DNA of 64,000 nucleotides from Mycobacterium sp. GA-2829 (GCF_001499965.1 NZ_LQIT01000021.1:26051-90050), one strand, 5' to 3'; positions 21,283 through 29,691 are shown, numbered from the stretch's first letter. A program made the numbers and translations. The notes: generated from the sequence alone by a model not told the origin.

Positions 21283-21651
21283 GTGCGATCGATCGGTTGT
21301 GTGGCGGCGGGAGCCGCCGTGCTGTTCGCCGCGACGACGGTGGGAGCGCCGAGCGCAGCCGCCATCAACGGCGACACCCACATCACCGGCACCGGGGTCA
21401 CGCAGACCATCGACTGCCGCAACGCGACTCTGCACGTCAACGGCAACGGCAACAAGGTCTACGCGCTCGGCACGTGCTGGGCGGTGACGATGCAGGGGTC
21501 GGGAAACCTCGTGGTCGCCGACGACGTGATCAACGACATCACCGTCTACGGGTGGGACCAGACCGTGATGTACAAGAACGGCGATCCCTTCGTCTGGGAC
21601 CGCGGCCGCGAACTCGGTATGACGAACCGGATCAGCCGCGTGCCGGCCTGA
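21283..21651 (+). CDS. Secreted DUF3060 domain protein
   Basis: This is a 122-residue exported protein. A signal peptide (CVAAGAAVLFAATTVGAPSAAA) is followed by a short DUF3060 beta-strand domain with repeated Asn/Gly turns (HITGTGVTQTIDCRNATLHV, VNGNGNKVYALGTC, QGSGNLVVADDVINDITVYG). The GTG at 21283 is preferred because AAGGGA lies 8 bases upstream; a GTG at 21259 would add eight charged residues. It is followed after 26 bp by a second DUF3060 gene. Function is unknown. Confidence 0.75.
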   Translation: MRSIGCVAAGAAVLFAATTVGAPSAAAINGDTHITGTGVTQTIDCRNATLHVNGNGNKVYALGTCWAVTMQGSGNLVVADDVINDITVYGWDQTVMYKNGDPFVWDRGRELGMTNRISRVPA

Positions 21652-21677
21652 CCGTCCGAGGAGGAAAGCGAGGACGC

Positions 21678-22091
21678 ATGTCCGCCAACCTTGTCCGCAC
21701 CTCATTCGTGACGCTGGCGGTGGCCGCCGCGTTCGGGCTGGCCGGGTGTGGTGCGGAGAGCAGCGACACCAACACCCCGACCGCGACGGCGGGGTCCTCG
21801 GGTGCGCAGGTCGAGATCGGCAACACCATCAACTACGGCTCGGTGGGCACCACCGCCGAGGTGGACTGCGCCGACGGCAAGGCGCTCAACGTCGGCGGCT
21901 CGAACAACAAGCTGACGGTGCGGGGCACGTGCGCGAACGTCAACATCGGCGGCACCGACAACACGATCAGCTTCGAGCGGGTCGACAAGGAGATCACCGT
22001 CGTCGGGTTGAACAACACCGTCACCTACGCCGACGGCGACCCCAAGATCGACGACCTCGGCTCGAACAACAAGATCACCAAACAGGGGTGA
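21678..22091 (+). CDS. DUF3060 lipoprotein
   Basis: This is a 137-residue predicted lipoprotein. The N-terminal signal has the lipobox LAGC (FGLAGCGAESSDT). It is followed by a Ser/Thr-rich linker and a DUF3060 domain of short strands with the recurring turn motif GGSNNKLTV, GGTDNTISF, GLNNTVTYADGDP and GSNNKITKQG, suggesting a small beta-helix or beta-solenoid. AGGAGG-like sequence precedes the ATG. It is paired with the upstream DUF3060 gene. The stop overlaps the start of palindrome family A copy 2. No enzymatic function is evident. Confidence 0.8.
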   Translation: MSANLVRTSFVTLAVAAAFGLAGCGAESSDTNTPTATAGSSGAQVEIGNTINYGSVGTTAEVDCADGKALNVGGSNNKLTVRGTCANVNIGGTDNTISFERVDKEITVVGLNNTVTYADGDPKIDDLGSNNKITKQG

Positions 22092-22140
22092 TTTCGGTGT
22101 AGTTGGTTGCGGTGAGCGCAACCGACGACACCGAAATCAC
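22088..22140. repeat. Intergenic palindrome, family A copy 2
   Basis: The arms 22088-22111 and 22117-22140 are near-complementary around the same GTGAG loop as copy 1 at 5455-5503, with GATTTCGGTGTAGTT common to both left arms. It fills the gap between two convergent genes and overlaps both stop codons, which suggests bidirectional termination. Confidence 0.8.
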
Positions 22141-22901
22141 GCCTTGGCGCCGTGCCTGCCCGCACCCGCGGCGAACCGGCCGGCCCCCTCGAGCGCCTCG
22201 TCCTTGACTCGCGAGATGCTCCCGAACTCGCGGTCGATCGCGTCGGCCTCCGACAGCCCCCACTGGTTGATCGCCGAGAGCCGGTCGGCGCGCATGCACT
22301 GCTGCGGGAACCGGGCGATCTCGGCGGCCAACTCCTCGGCCTGACGGCGGGCCGCCCCCTTCGCGACGACGCGGTTGGCCAGGCCGATGGCGTGGGCCTC
22401 GGCGGCGTCGACGGGGCGGCCGGTGAGGATCAGGTCCATCGCCCGGCTGTGCCCGATCAGCCGCGGCAGCCGCACGGTGCCGCCGTCGATCAGCGGGACC
22501 CCCCAGCGGCGACAGAACACCCCGAGCACGGCGTCCTCCTCGACGACGCGCAGATCGCACCACAGCGCCAGTTCCAGTCCACCGGCGACGGCGTAGCCGC
22601 TGATCGCGGCGATCACCGGTTTGGACAGCACCATGCGTGACGGGCCCATCGGTCCCGGTCCGGTGCGGTGCACAGCGTTGGCGTCCGGGGTGCCGAAGGC
22701 TTTGAGATCGGCTCCGGCGCAGAAGGTTCCGTGATCGCCGGTGAGCACGGCGACGGCTGCGGAGTCGTCGCGGTCGAAGGCGTCGAAGGCCTCGAACAAC
22801 GCTTCGGCGGTCGGCCGGTTGACGGCGTTGCGGGCCTCGGGCCGGTCGATGATGACGGTGGTCACCGCACCGTTGCGTTCGACGCGCACGGGTTCGCTCA
22901 T
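22137..22901 (-). CDS. Enoyl-CoA hydratase/crotonase family protein (EchA5-like)
   Basis: This is a 254-residue crotonase-fold enzyme, probably hydrating or isomerising enoyl-CoA in fatty-acid or cholesterol side-chain breakdown. Family segments include VIIDRPEARNAV, the oxyanion-hole region GTFCAGADLKAFG, and the second oxyanion region KPVIAAISGYAVAGGLELAL. The ATG at 22901 overlaps the upstream PaaX gene stop (ATGA). The open frame extends further upstream but the remainder is out-of-frame shadow. It matches the position of Rv0675 in M. tuberculosis. Confidence 0.88.
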   Translation of the reverse strand: MSEPVRVERNGAVTTVIIDRPEARNAVNRPTAEALFEAFDAFDRDDSAAVAVLTGDHGTFCAGADLKAFGTPDANAVHRTGPGPMGPSRMVLSKPVIAAISGYAVAGGLELALWCDLRVVEEDAVLGVFCRRWGVPLIDGGTVRLPRLIGHSRAMDLILTGRPVDAAEAHAIGLANRVVAKGAARRQAEELAAEIARFPQQCMRADRLSAINQWGLSEADAIDREFGSISRVKDEALEGAGRFAAGAGRHGAKA

Positions 22902-23614
22902 GTCGCCTCCATCAGGTGGTTGTCGCGCCGCTCGACCAGTTCGCCGGCGAAAGCGGTGTAGGCCGAACGCAATTGGTCGCCGGGCCAGTCGGCGGGCAGC
23001 AGTTCGGCGGGTAGGACGGGGTCGGTGAGCAGGTGCCGCACGATCGCCGCGGCGGCGACGAAGCGTCCCGGGATGTCGGCGGCAGCGGTGATGTCGTCGA
23101 CGAGTCGACGGCCGTGGGCCGCCCACGCGGGCAGGTCCCACAGCCGCGCCGCCAGGTCGGCGGGATCGTCGTCGCGGGAGTGCAGGACGCGTACCCGCTC
23201 GGTGGCGTCGTCGGGCAGCGCGGTGTCGAGGTTGTCCGGCCGCAGCCACACCCCTTCGCGGAGCTCTCCGAACCGGTTGTCCTGCAACGTGTTCCGCAGG
23301 GCGGCGCGGGTGCGGGCGTCGGTGCCGACGCTGGTGATCACCAGCGTGGTCCAGGTGCCGTCCCACGGGTGCAGCCGCGGGTTGATGGCATCGTCCTGAC
23401 GGCGCTGGCGGGCGAGCAGTCGGTCCGACAGCCGGTAGCCGTCGGCCGAGCGCACCAGGTCGCCGGCGCTGACCATCCTGGTCAGCGCGACCCGTACGGT
23501 CTGCTCGCGGATGTCGAAATCGGAGGTGAGACGGATCAGTTGGCTCGCGGTCGCCCATGCCGGGTGCGCGCCGAGCATGACCGACAGCACCACCGACCGC
23601 GCCGTCAACCGCAC
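22898..23614 (-). CDS. PaaX-family transcriptional regulator
   Basis: This 238-residue protein has an N-terminal winged-helix (TARSVVLSVMLGAHPAWATA, then FDIREQTVRVALTRMVSAGD). The central and C-terminal regions are typical of PaaX phenylacetyl-CoA-type repressors (WDGTWTTLVI, LREGVWLRPDNLD). It lies between two crotonase genes, with an ATGA overlap downstream and a 2-bp gap from the upstream crotonase stop. It therefore probably senses an acyl- or aryl-CoA and controls its own operon (inferred). It corresponds to Rv0674. The start is GTG. Confidence 0.87.
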   Translation of the reverse strand: MRLTARSVVLSVMLGAHPAWATASQLIRLTSDFDIREQTVRVALTRMVSAGDLVRSADGYRLSDRLLARQRRQDDAINPRLHPWDGTWTTLVITSVGTDARTRAALRNTLQDNRFGELREGVWLRPDNLDTALPDDATERVRVLHSRDDDPADLAARLWDLPAWAAHGRRLVDDITAAADIPGRFVAAAAIVRHLLTDPVLPAELLPADWPGDQLRSAYTAFAGELVERRDNHLMEAT

Positions 23615-23616
23615 GG

Positions 23617-24555
23617 CTACACCCCGGAGGCGCGGCGGCCGTGGTCGCCGAACGGTTCGTCGCGCTGCCGGACGGCCTCGCGGAACCCGTGCTCGCGGGA
23701 CTGCTCGACGAACGCGTGCCCCTCGGGGGTGTGCCTTGCGATGCCGTCGAACACGGTACTGACCATCCGGCTGGTGGCCACACCCTGTTGCAGGAGCGCG
23801 GAGTTCATCGCGAGCTTGACCATGATGAGCTGGTTGATCGGCACTGCGGCGATGCGCTCGACCAGGCGTTCGGTGCGTTCGTCGAGATCCTTGGGTTCAG
23901 GTGCCTCGACGACCAGTCCCCATTCGGCGGCCTGGCGCCCGGTGAGGGAATCCCCGGTCAGCAGAAGGCGTTTCGCGCGCTGGTCCCCGAGCCGGTGGGC
24001 CCACATGCCGGCGGCGGGCACCCCCCAGACGCGGGTGGGCGGGTAGCCGATCTTGGCGTCGGCGGCGGCGATCACCTGGTCGGCGTGCAACGCGATGTCG
24101 GTGCCGCCGGCGATGCAGTAGCCGTGGATCTTGACCACCGTCGGCTTGTCGCAGTGCAACAGGCTGGAGAAACCGCGGACGAAGCGGCTCATCATCTGGT
24201 AGTCGACCATGGGATCCCACGGCTGGTCCGGCAGATGGTTGATCGCCTGGGTCTTACCGGAGAGCACGGTGTCGCGGTACGGGCTGCCGCCTCCGGCCGA
24301 CGACGAGCCCTCGGCGTAGGCGGAGAGATCGAATCCGGCGCAGAACCCCTCCCCGCGCCCGGACACCAGGATGACGTGGACGTTCGGGTCGAGGTCGGCA
24401 CGTTCGACGAGCGCGGACAGCTCCAACGGGGTGTCGGCGACGATCGCGTTGCCCTTTTCGGGGCGGTTGAACGTGATCCGGGCGATGCGACCGGTGACCT
24501 CGTAGGTCATGGTCTTGAGGTTGTCGAAGTCGACGGGCCTGATCGCGTGCGTCAT
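23617..24555 (-). CDS. Enoyl-CoA hydratase/crotonase family protein (EchA4-like)
   Basis: This is a 312-residue crotonase-superfamily enzyme, longer than the other copy because of an insert of about 40 residues after the first oxyanion motif (GEGFCAGFDLSAYAEGSSS to FSSLLHCDKP). The second oxyanion motif is IHGYCIAGGTDIALHADQVI. The start is ATG 24555 (MTHAIRPVDFDN), preceded by GGGGAGGGG. It lies 89 bp downstream of the fadE8-like gene on the same strand, with a long palindrome between. It corresponds to Rv0673. The substrate is unknown, but neighbours imply fatty acyl-CoA catabolism. Confidence 0.88.
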   Translation of the reverse strand: MTHAIRPVDFDNLKTMTYEVTGRIARITFNRPEKGNAIVADTPLELSALVERADLDPNVHVILVSGRGEGFCAGFDLSAYAEGSSSAGGGSPYRDTVLSGKTQAINHLPDQPWDPMVDYQMMSRFVRGFSSLLHCDKPTVVKIHGYCIAGGTDIALHADQVIAAADAKIGYPPTRVWGVPAAGMWAHRLGDQRAKRLLLTGDSLTGRQAAEWGLVVEAPEPKDLDERTERLVERIAAVPINQLIMVKLAMNSALLQQGVATSRMVSTVFDGIARHTPEGHAFVEQSREHGFREAVRQRDEPFGDHGRRASGV

Positions 24556-24575
24556 CGCGCGTCCCCTCCCCCGCA

Positions 24576-24633
24576 CGAGCAGACACAGATTCGCGTGAAT
24601 CGCCGCGCGATCACGCGAATCTGTGTCTGTTCG
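24576..24633. repeat. Intergenic palindrome, family B copy 1 (inside fadE8-echA gap)
   Basis: The 23-bp arms 24576-24598 and 24611-24633 are complementary except for one G-T type mismatch. The left arm begins CGAGCAGACACAGATTCGCG. A second copy lies at 40709-40768. It starts 10 bp after the fadE8 stop and ends only 20 bp before the next gene on the same strand. Confidence 0.85.
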
Positions 24634-24643
24634 CGGAAAACCG

Positions 24644-26272
24644 TCATGCCTTGACCAGCGCGCGGTCGATGATCGGGTCGAGGTCGAGCCCGACGGGCAG
24701 CGTGCCGAACGCCCCGCCCCAGCGGCGGTCCAATCGCGTGGCGAGGAACGCCTCGGCGACGGCGGGGTGGCCGTGCCGGACCAGCAGCGCTGCCTGCAGC
24801 GCCAGGCAGATGTCCTCGGCGACCTTGCGGGCCCGGTACTGGATGGTCTCGACGTCGCCGAGCGCCTGCTTGAGTTCGTCGACGTGCACACCGAGGCGCG
24901 GATCGTCACCGGAGACCTGCGCGAGCTCGTCGAACAGCACCTCGACGCTGTCGGGGCGGGTGACCATGGCGCGCAACGTGTCCAGCGCGCTGACGTTGCC
25001 GGAACCCTCCCAGATACCCATCAGTGGCGCCTCGCGGTAGAGCCGCGGCATCCCCGAGTCCTCGACGTAACCGTTGCCGCCCAGGCATTCCATCGCCTCC
25101 GCGGCGTGCGGGGTGGCGCGTTTGCACACCCAGTACTTCGCGGCGGCCAGGCCGATCCGGCGCAGCAGCGCCTCCCGGGCGTCGCCGCGCACGGCGGCGT
25201 CGGTGGCGCCGGCCATCCGCATCGCGACCATCGTGGCGGCCTCGGCCTCGACGGCCAGGTCGGCGATCACGTTGCGCATCAGCGGTTGGTCGATGAGGTG
25301 TGCGCCGAAGGCCGTGCGGTGCTGGGCGTGGTGGACGGCGCGGGTGAGCCCGTTGCGCATGCTCGTCGCGCTGCCCAGCGTGCAGTCCAGCCGGGTGAGG
25401 TTGACCATCTCGATGATGGTCGGGACCCCGCGGCCCTCCTCGCCGACCAGCCACGCGGTGGCGCCGTCGTACTCGACCTCGCTGGAGGCGTTGGCGTGGT
25501 TGCCGAGCTTGTCCTTGAGGCGCTGCAACAACATTCGGTTGCGGGTGCCGTCGGGCAAAATGCGCGGCAGGAAGAAGCAGGAGAGCCCGCCTGGCGCCTG
25601 GGCGAGCACCAGGAAGATGTCGCACATCGGCGCGGAGGTGAACCACTTGTGCCCGGTCAGCGAGTAGGTGCCGTCGGCGTTGGGGACCGCCTGGGTGGTG
25701 CCCGCGCGCACGTCGGAGCCGCCCTGCTTCTCGGTCATCGACATGCCCGCGGTGATGCCGGGTTTCGTCGACGGCACCTTCAGTTCGGGGTCGTACACCC
25801 GGCTGGTCAGCAGCGGTTCGTAGACCGCGGCGAGTTCGGGGTTGAACCGCAGCGCAGGGACGACGGCGTAGGTCATCGAGATCGGGCAGATGTGGCCGGG
25901 TTCGGGTGTCCACACCGACGTCTTGGCCGCGCGGACGACGTGGGCGCCGGGGCGGTCGTCGGCCCACGGCGCCGCGTGCAGACCGTGGGCGATCGCGGTC
26001 TCCATGAGCGAGTGGTAGGCCGGGTCGAACTCGACCTCGTCGACGCGGTGGCCGACCCGGTCGTGGGTGTGCAGCACGGGACGGTTGCGATCGGCGAGCT
26101 CACCCCAGCGCTGGGCCTGCGCGCTGCCGGCGAGCGCTCCCAATTCCACGACCTCATCGAGGCCCCACTCCCCGCCTTCGCGGATCAGCGCCTCGGTGAG
26201 CACCGGCGAGGTGGCCGGGTTGTGGTCCGTCAGCGGCGGGACCTGGTTGGTGACGACATGCGTGTCGGGCAT
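24644..26272 (-). CDS. fadE8: Acyl-CoA dehydrogenase (FadE8/AidB-like)
   Basis: This is an FAD-dependent acyl-CoA dehydrogenase-family protein of 542 residues, longer than standard 380-residue members and of the AidB type. Landmarks are PICP/ISMTYAVVPALR in the N-terminal half, MTEKQGGSDVRAGTT (FAD-binding region), HKWFTSAPMCDIFLVLAQ, and the C-terminal AMECLGGNGYVEDSGMPRLY. The ATG at 26272 (MPDTHV) is chosen; upstream codons in frame belong to the intergenic region. It heads the minus-strand catabolic run with echA4-like, PaaX and echA5-like genes. It corresponds to Rv0672. DNA-alkylation repair (AidB) is an alternative role. Confidence 0.87.
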   Translation of the reverse strand: MPDTHVVTNQVPPLTDHNPATSPVLTEALIREGGEWGLDEVVELGALAGSAQAQRWGELADRNRPVLHTHDRVGHRVDEVEFDPAYHSLMETAIAHGLHAAPWADDRPGAHVVRAAKTSVWTPEPGHICPISMTYAVVPALRFNPELAAVYEPLLTSRVYDPELKVPSTKPGITAGMSMTEKQGGSDVRAGTTQAVPNADGTYSLTGHKWFTSAPMCDIFLVLAQAPGGLSCFFLPRILPDGTRNRMLLQRLKDKLGNHANASSEVEYDGATAWLVGEEGRGVPTIIEMVNLTRLDCTLGSATSMRNGLTRAVHHAQHRTAFGAHLIDQPLMRNVIADLAVEAEAATMVAMRMAGATDAAVRGDAREALLRRIGLAAAKYWVCKRATPHAAEAMECLGGNGYVEDSGMPRLYREAPLMGIWEGSGNVSALDTLRAMVTRPDSVEVLFDELAQVSGDDPRLGVHVDELKQALGDVETIQYRARKVAEDICLALQAALLVRHGHPAVAEAFLATRLDRRWGGAFGTLPVGLDLDPIIDRALVKA

Positions 26273-26320
26273 GTCTGCAGTGTTACACCTCAGCCGACAA
26301 CCGCACAAGAGTTGTAATGA

Positions 26321-26332
26321 CATACTGACCGG
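26321..26332 (+). promoter_or_regulatory. Candidate -10 element giving a leaderless cupin transcript
   Basis: CATACT (26321-26326) is a good -10 box. It is followed by six bases and then the GTG start of the cupin gene, so transcription would begin at the start codon. The -35 region is weak. Evidence is positional only. Confidence 0.35.
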
Positions 26333-26674
26333 GTGCAACCGAACTCCGCCGTCTCCGCCGCCACGCTCGCCCTCGACCACGAACCCGTCCCGGACGATCA
26401 GGTGACCGAAGGCAACCCCACCACCGCCGTCCGCACGCTCACCGATTTCGGCGGCGTCGAGGTCGGCGTCTGGGAGATGAGCGTCGGCGGGATGCGTGAC
26501 GTCGAGGCCGACGAGGTGTTCGTCGTGCTCAGCGGGTCAGCGCGGGTCGAGTTCGCCGACGACAGCCCGACGCTCAACCTCGAGACCGGCGACGTCGTCC
26601 GGCTCGCGGCAGGCGCCCAGACGGTCTGGACGGTCACCGAGCCCCTCCGCAAGGTCTATCTCACCGCCGGCTGA
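26333..26674 (+). CDS. Small cupin domain protein
   Basis: This is a 113-residue single-domain cupin. Conserved strands are VGVWEMSVGGMRDVEADEVF (motif 1), VVLSGSARVEF, and the second motif region LETGDVVRLAAGAQTVWTV. The usual metal-binding histidines are not retained: motif 1 has DVEADEVF where HxH would be expected. It may therefore be a non-metal DUF861-like cupin. The start is GTG, divergent from the fadE8-like gene with 60 bp between. The last 138 bp overlap the 3' end of the opposing membrane phosphatase gene. Function is unknown. Confidence 0.75.
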   Translation: MQPNSAVSAATLALDHEPVPDDQVTEGNPTTAVRTLTDFGGVEVGVWEMSVGGMRDVEADEVFVVLSGSARVEFADDSPTLNLETGDVVRLAAGAQTVWTVTEPLRKVYLTAG

Positions 26675-27721
26675 CGTCCGCGATCGCCGCCGGGCGTCGT
26701 AGCGGTTCAACGCGAACACCGCCGCGGCCGCGAACGCCCAGCCCAGCAGGATGTCGACGACGTAGTGCTCGGCGGTGTAGACCAGCGTGAACGCCATCAC
26801 CAGCACGTAGGCGACCAGCAGCGGCCGCCACCGGCGATGCAGGCGGTGCCACAGGAACGCCGCGATCGCGGCGGTCATCCCGGCGTGCAACGACGGGATC
26901 GCCGCCACCAGGTTGACGTTGGCCTGCCCCTGATCGATCAGCGCGCTGGCCGAGTGCAGGTTCATCGCACCCCACCCGCGGCCGACGATCCGCTCGACCC
27001 ACTGGTTCGCCCCGTCCTGACTGGACTGCATCGCACCGAGCACACCGCCGTCGGGCACCCCGCGCGCCGAGCGGAACATGCACGACGGACCGGACGGGCC
27101 GTCGGCCACGTCGGCGGCGGTGCAGCGCGCCGCGGCCCACGGCGGTGCGGCGGGCACCAGGGCGTAGACGATCAGCCCGGCGACGTTGAGCCCCACGAAG
27201 AGCCGGACGAACGCCTTCCACTCCTCGCGGTTGCGCAGCCACAGCACCCCGGCGATCACGTACGGCAGGATGAAGAACGACATGTAGACGGTGCTGATGC
27301 CGATCTCCCACACCGGTGGTTTGGGTTGCTTCAGCCGCTCCTGCAGCCAGACCGTCGGCATGGTGCCGAAGAACAGCCACCGGTCGGCATCGGCCTGCCA
27401 GTGCCACAGGGTCGGCCGCCCGATGAGGGTGGCCGCGCCGCGGCTGAGGTCGTAGGCCAGCAGCAGCAGCGCGAACGGCAGCCAGTCGCGGATCACGTAC
27501 AGCATCCGGCGGCTCTGTCCGATGCTGGCGGCCATCAATCCGGAGGCGATGTAGATCAGCAGCCATTCGCGGTTGAACGCGAAGCCGTGGGTGGCGGTCC
27601 GGTAGATCACGAAGGCCGCCCAGGCCGCGATCGCCGTCCACCGCGCGATCTTCCACCGGCGCTCCCTCGACGTGGCGTCGGGTCGCGTCAGCACAATCGA
27701 CGGCTGGTCAATCGCGGACAC
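26537..27721 (-). CDS. PAP2/inositol-phosphotransferase-like membrane phosphatase
   Basis: This is a polytopic membrane protein of 394 residues with about six transmembrane helices. The PAP2-type catalytic motifs are visible: AAIPSLHAGMTAAIAAF (the SxxH-type motif) and YTAEHYVVDILLGWAFA (the C-terminal HxxxD motif), so it probably dephosphorylates or transfers a lipid phosphate headgroup. The order of motifs resembles the AUR1/inositol phosphoceramide synthase-like group. The start is GTG 27721. The frame does not stop until 26537, so the last 46 or so residues (hydrophilic) are encoded antisense to the cupin gene; a frameshift or recent stop loss is possible. Confidence 0.78.
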   Translation of the reverse strand: MSAIDQPSIVLTRPDATSRERRWKIARWTAIAAWAAFVIYRTATHGFAFNREWLLIYIASGLMAASIGQSRRMLYVIRDWLPFALLLLAYDLSRGAATLIGRPTLWHWQADADRWLFFGTMPTVWLQERLKQPKPPVWEIGISTVYMSFFILPYVIAGVLWLRNREEWKAFVRLFVGLNVAGLIVYALVPAAPPWAAARCTAADVADGPSGPSCMFRSARGVPDGGVLGAMQSSQDGANQWVERIVGRGWGAMNLHSASALIDQGQANVNLVAAIPSLHAGMTAAIAAFLWHRLHRRWRPLLVAYVLVMAFTLVYTAEHYVVDILLGWAFAAAAVFALNRYDARRRSRTSAGGEIDLAEGLGDRPDRLGACREPDDVAGLEVERRAVVGELDPR

Positions 27722-27815
27722 TGGGGCCTTTCGGAGTCGGGGCTGGCCCGAGTCAGCCTAGTTAACCCCTTGGATACCCGCCGTTCGATGTCTGTTCGGT
27801 ATCGAAGTGTGACAA

Positions 27816-28565
27816 TCAGACGTTCTCGCGCAGGAACGCGATGTCGTCCTTGCGGCCCTCGTCTGAGGTCTCACAGATCACGGGCGCATCGGCGGCCTGC
27901 ACCACCGCGGCGAGCAGTTGGGGGTCGATCTGGCCGTTGCCGAAGTTGGCGTGCCGGTCGGCCCCCGACCCCGCGGCATCGCGGGAGTCGTTGCAGTGCA
28001 CCAGGTCGATGCGGCCGGTGATGCGCTTGATCCGGGAGACGGCGTCGACGAGCGCCTCCCCCGCCGCCCACGCGTGGCAGGTGTCGAGGCAGAAGCCGAT
28101 GCCGAAGTCACCGATGTGGTCCCACAGTCGCCCGATGGTGTCGAAGTACCGGGCCATCGCGTGGTCGCCGCCCGCGGTGTTCTCCAGATAGACGGGCACC
28201 GTGGTCTCGAGCCGGTCGAGCGCCTTGGCCCACCGCTCGAACCCGGCCTCCATGTCCTTGTCGTCGGCGTGCCCGCCGTGCACGATCACCGCTGTCGCGC
28301 CGACCTCGGCGGCCGCGTCGCAGGTGTCCTGCAGGATCTTGCGCGACGGGATGCGCACCCGGTTGTTCGCCGACGCGACGTTGATCAGGTACGGCGCGTG
28401 CACGTAGAGCGGGATGCTCGAGGCCTTCAGCGCGTCGGCGTCCTCGCGGGGTTTGGGTTTCTTCCAACTCTGCGGGTCACCGAGGAAGAACTGCACGACG
28501 TCGGCGCCGTCCTCCTGGGCGGCGGCCAGTGGGTCGTCACTGCGGACGTGGGAACCGATGAGCAC
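27816..28565 (-). CDS. nfo: Endonuclease IV (deoxyribonuclease IV)
   Basis: This is an AP endonuclease of base excision repair that cleaves 5' to abasic sites using three metal ions. It has 249 residues with a TIM barrel. Metal-ligand segments are [68 protein letters not shown] and ICETSDEGR, all matching the family. The gene is called end (Rv0670) in M. tuberculosis. The start is ATG 28565. It is divergent from the MDR reductase gene. Confidence 0.95.
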   Translation of the reverse strand: MLIGSHVRSDDPLAAAQEDGADVVQFFLGDPQSWKKPKPREDADALKASSIPLYVHAPYLINVASANNRVRIPSRKILQDTCDAAAEVGATAVIVHGGHADDKDMEAGFERWAKALDRLETTVPVYLENTAGGDHAMARYFDTIGRLWDHIGDFGIGFCLDTCHAWAAGEALVDAVSRIKRITGRIDLVHCNDSRDAAGSGADRHANFGNGQIDPQLLAAVVQAADAPVICETSDEGRKDDIAFLRENV

Positions 28566-28638
28566 GAGGCCAGTCTAGAGACGCCCACCGACACCCGACA
28601 CTGGCCAAGTCTGGGTATAGCGTCATAAACTCAGCGTC

Positions 28639-29619
28639 ATGAAGCATCTCCAATTGACCCGGTTCGGCAGGCCCGAGGATTCGGTCGACCTGATCGACAG
28701 CCCACCACCCACACCGGCGGCCGGCCAGGTCGCGGTCCGCCTCGAAGCCGCGGCGATCAACCCGTCGGACATCCTGCTCATCGCCGGCAGATACCTCGTC
28801 CGCCCTCAGCCGCCCGCGGGCGTCGGCGCCGAAGGGGTCGGCATCGTCGAGGAGGCCGGCGCGGACGTGGACCGTGACATCGTCGGGAAGCGCGTCCTCC
28901 TCCTGCCCACGTACGAATCCGGCACCTGGTCGGAGTCCGTGGTCGTCCCCCGCGAGGACGTCGTCGAGGCGCCCGCCGGCGATCCGCTGCAGCTGGCCAT
29001 GGTCACGATCAACCCCGTCACCGCCCATCTGCTGCTGGAGCGGGCCGATCTGCACCCCGGCGACTGGGTGGGCCAGACGGCCGCGAACTCGGCGGTCGGC
29101 CGCCTGGTCGTCGCACTGGCCCGGCGCCGCGGCATCAAGACACTCAACGTGGTCCGGCGCGAGGAGGCCGCGGCCGAGATCCGCGACGCCGGCGGCGATG
29201 TCGTGCTCGTCAGCGGCCGCACCCTGGCCGACGACATCGCCCGTGAACTCGGCGACCGACAGCTCCGGCTCGTCCTCGACCCGCTGGGCGGAACCCACGC
29301 GGCCGAACTGGTCGACGCCCTCGAATTCGGCGGCACCGCAATCACATACGGTTCGCTGACCGGCGCACCGACCGGCCCGTCGACCGCGGCCCTGATCGGC
29401 AAGGAGGTCCGGTTCACCGGGTTCTGGCTCGGCAACTGGTACTTCCGCGCACCCCGCCACGAGATCGTCGGAACCCTGTCGTACCTCGCGCAACTGGTCG
29501 CCGACGGCGAACTGCAGGTCCCGGTCGAGGCCACCTACAGTCTGGACGACCATCAGAAGGCGTTCGCGCACGCACAGGCCACCGAACGCGGCGGCAAGGT
29601 GCTCTTCACGTTCGACTGA
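28639..29619 (+). CDS. Zinc-independent medium-chain reductase (quinone/enoyl reductase-like)
   Basis: This is a 326-residue MDR-superfamily oxidoreductase. The N-terminal GroES-like fold has AAINPSDILLIAGRYLVRP. A Rossmann domain begins near residue 135 with GQTAANSAVGRLVVALARRR, and its pattern (PVTAHLLLERADLHPGDW) is closest to trans-2-enoyl-CoA reductases (MECR type) and quinone reductases. The cysteine/histidine zinc ligands of alcohol dehydrogenases are missing, so it is an NADPH reductase without zinc. The start is ATG 28639. It is probably monocistronic, ending just before a palindrome and the rpoC terminator. The substrate is uncertain. Confidence 0.83.
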   Translation: MKHLQLTRFGRPEDSVDLIDSPPPTPAAGQVAVRLEAAAINPSDILLIAGRYLVRPQPPAGVGAEGVGIVEEAGADVDRDIVGKRVLLLPTYESGTWSESVVVPREDVVEAPAGDPLQLAMVTINPVTAHLLLERADLHPGDWVGQTAANSAVGRLVVALARRRGIKTLNVVRREEAAAEIRDAGGDVVLVSGRTLADDIARELGDRQLRLVLDPLGGTHAAELVDALEFGGTAITYGSLTGAPTGPSTAALIGKEVRFTGFWLGNWYFRAPRHEIVGTLSYLAQLVADGELQVPVEATYSLDDHQKAFAHAQATERGGKVLFTFD

Positions 29620-29624
29620 CCGCG

Positions 29625-29681
29625 CGAGAGTCGGGTTGTGTCACGCCAATCGCGAAACAGCGTGCATCAACCCAACACTCG
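29625..29681. repeat. Intergenic palindrome between convergent MDR and rpoC genes
   Basis: The arms 29625-29646 and 29660-29681 are complementary at 18 of 22 positions around a 13-base loop. It begins 6 bp after the MDR stop. No other copy of this sequence was noticed in the window. It is probably the terminator for the plus-strand gene. Confidence 0.7.
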
Positions 29682-29691
29682 AGCCCAGACG

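Noticed and set aside
22902..23783. Extension of the crotonase frame to 548 codons
   Set aside because: The extra part runs across the PaaX gene in another frame; the ATG at 22901 fits the family length.
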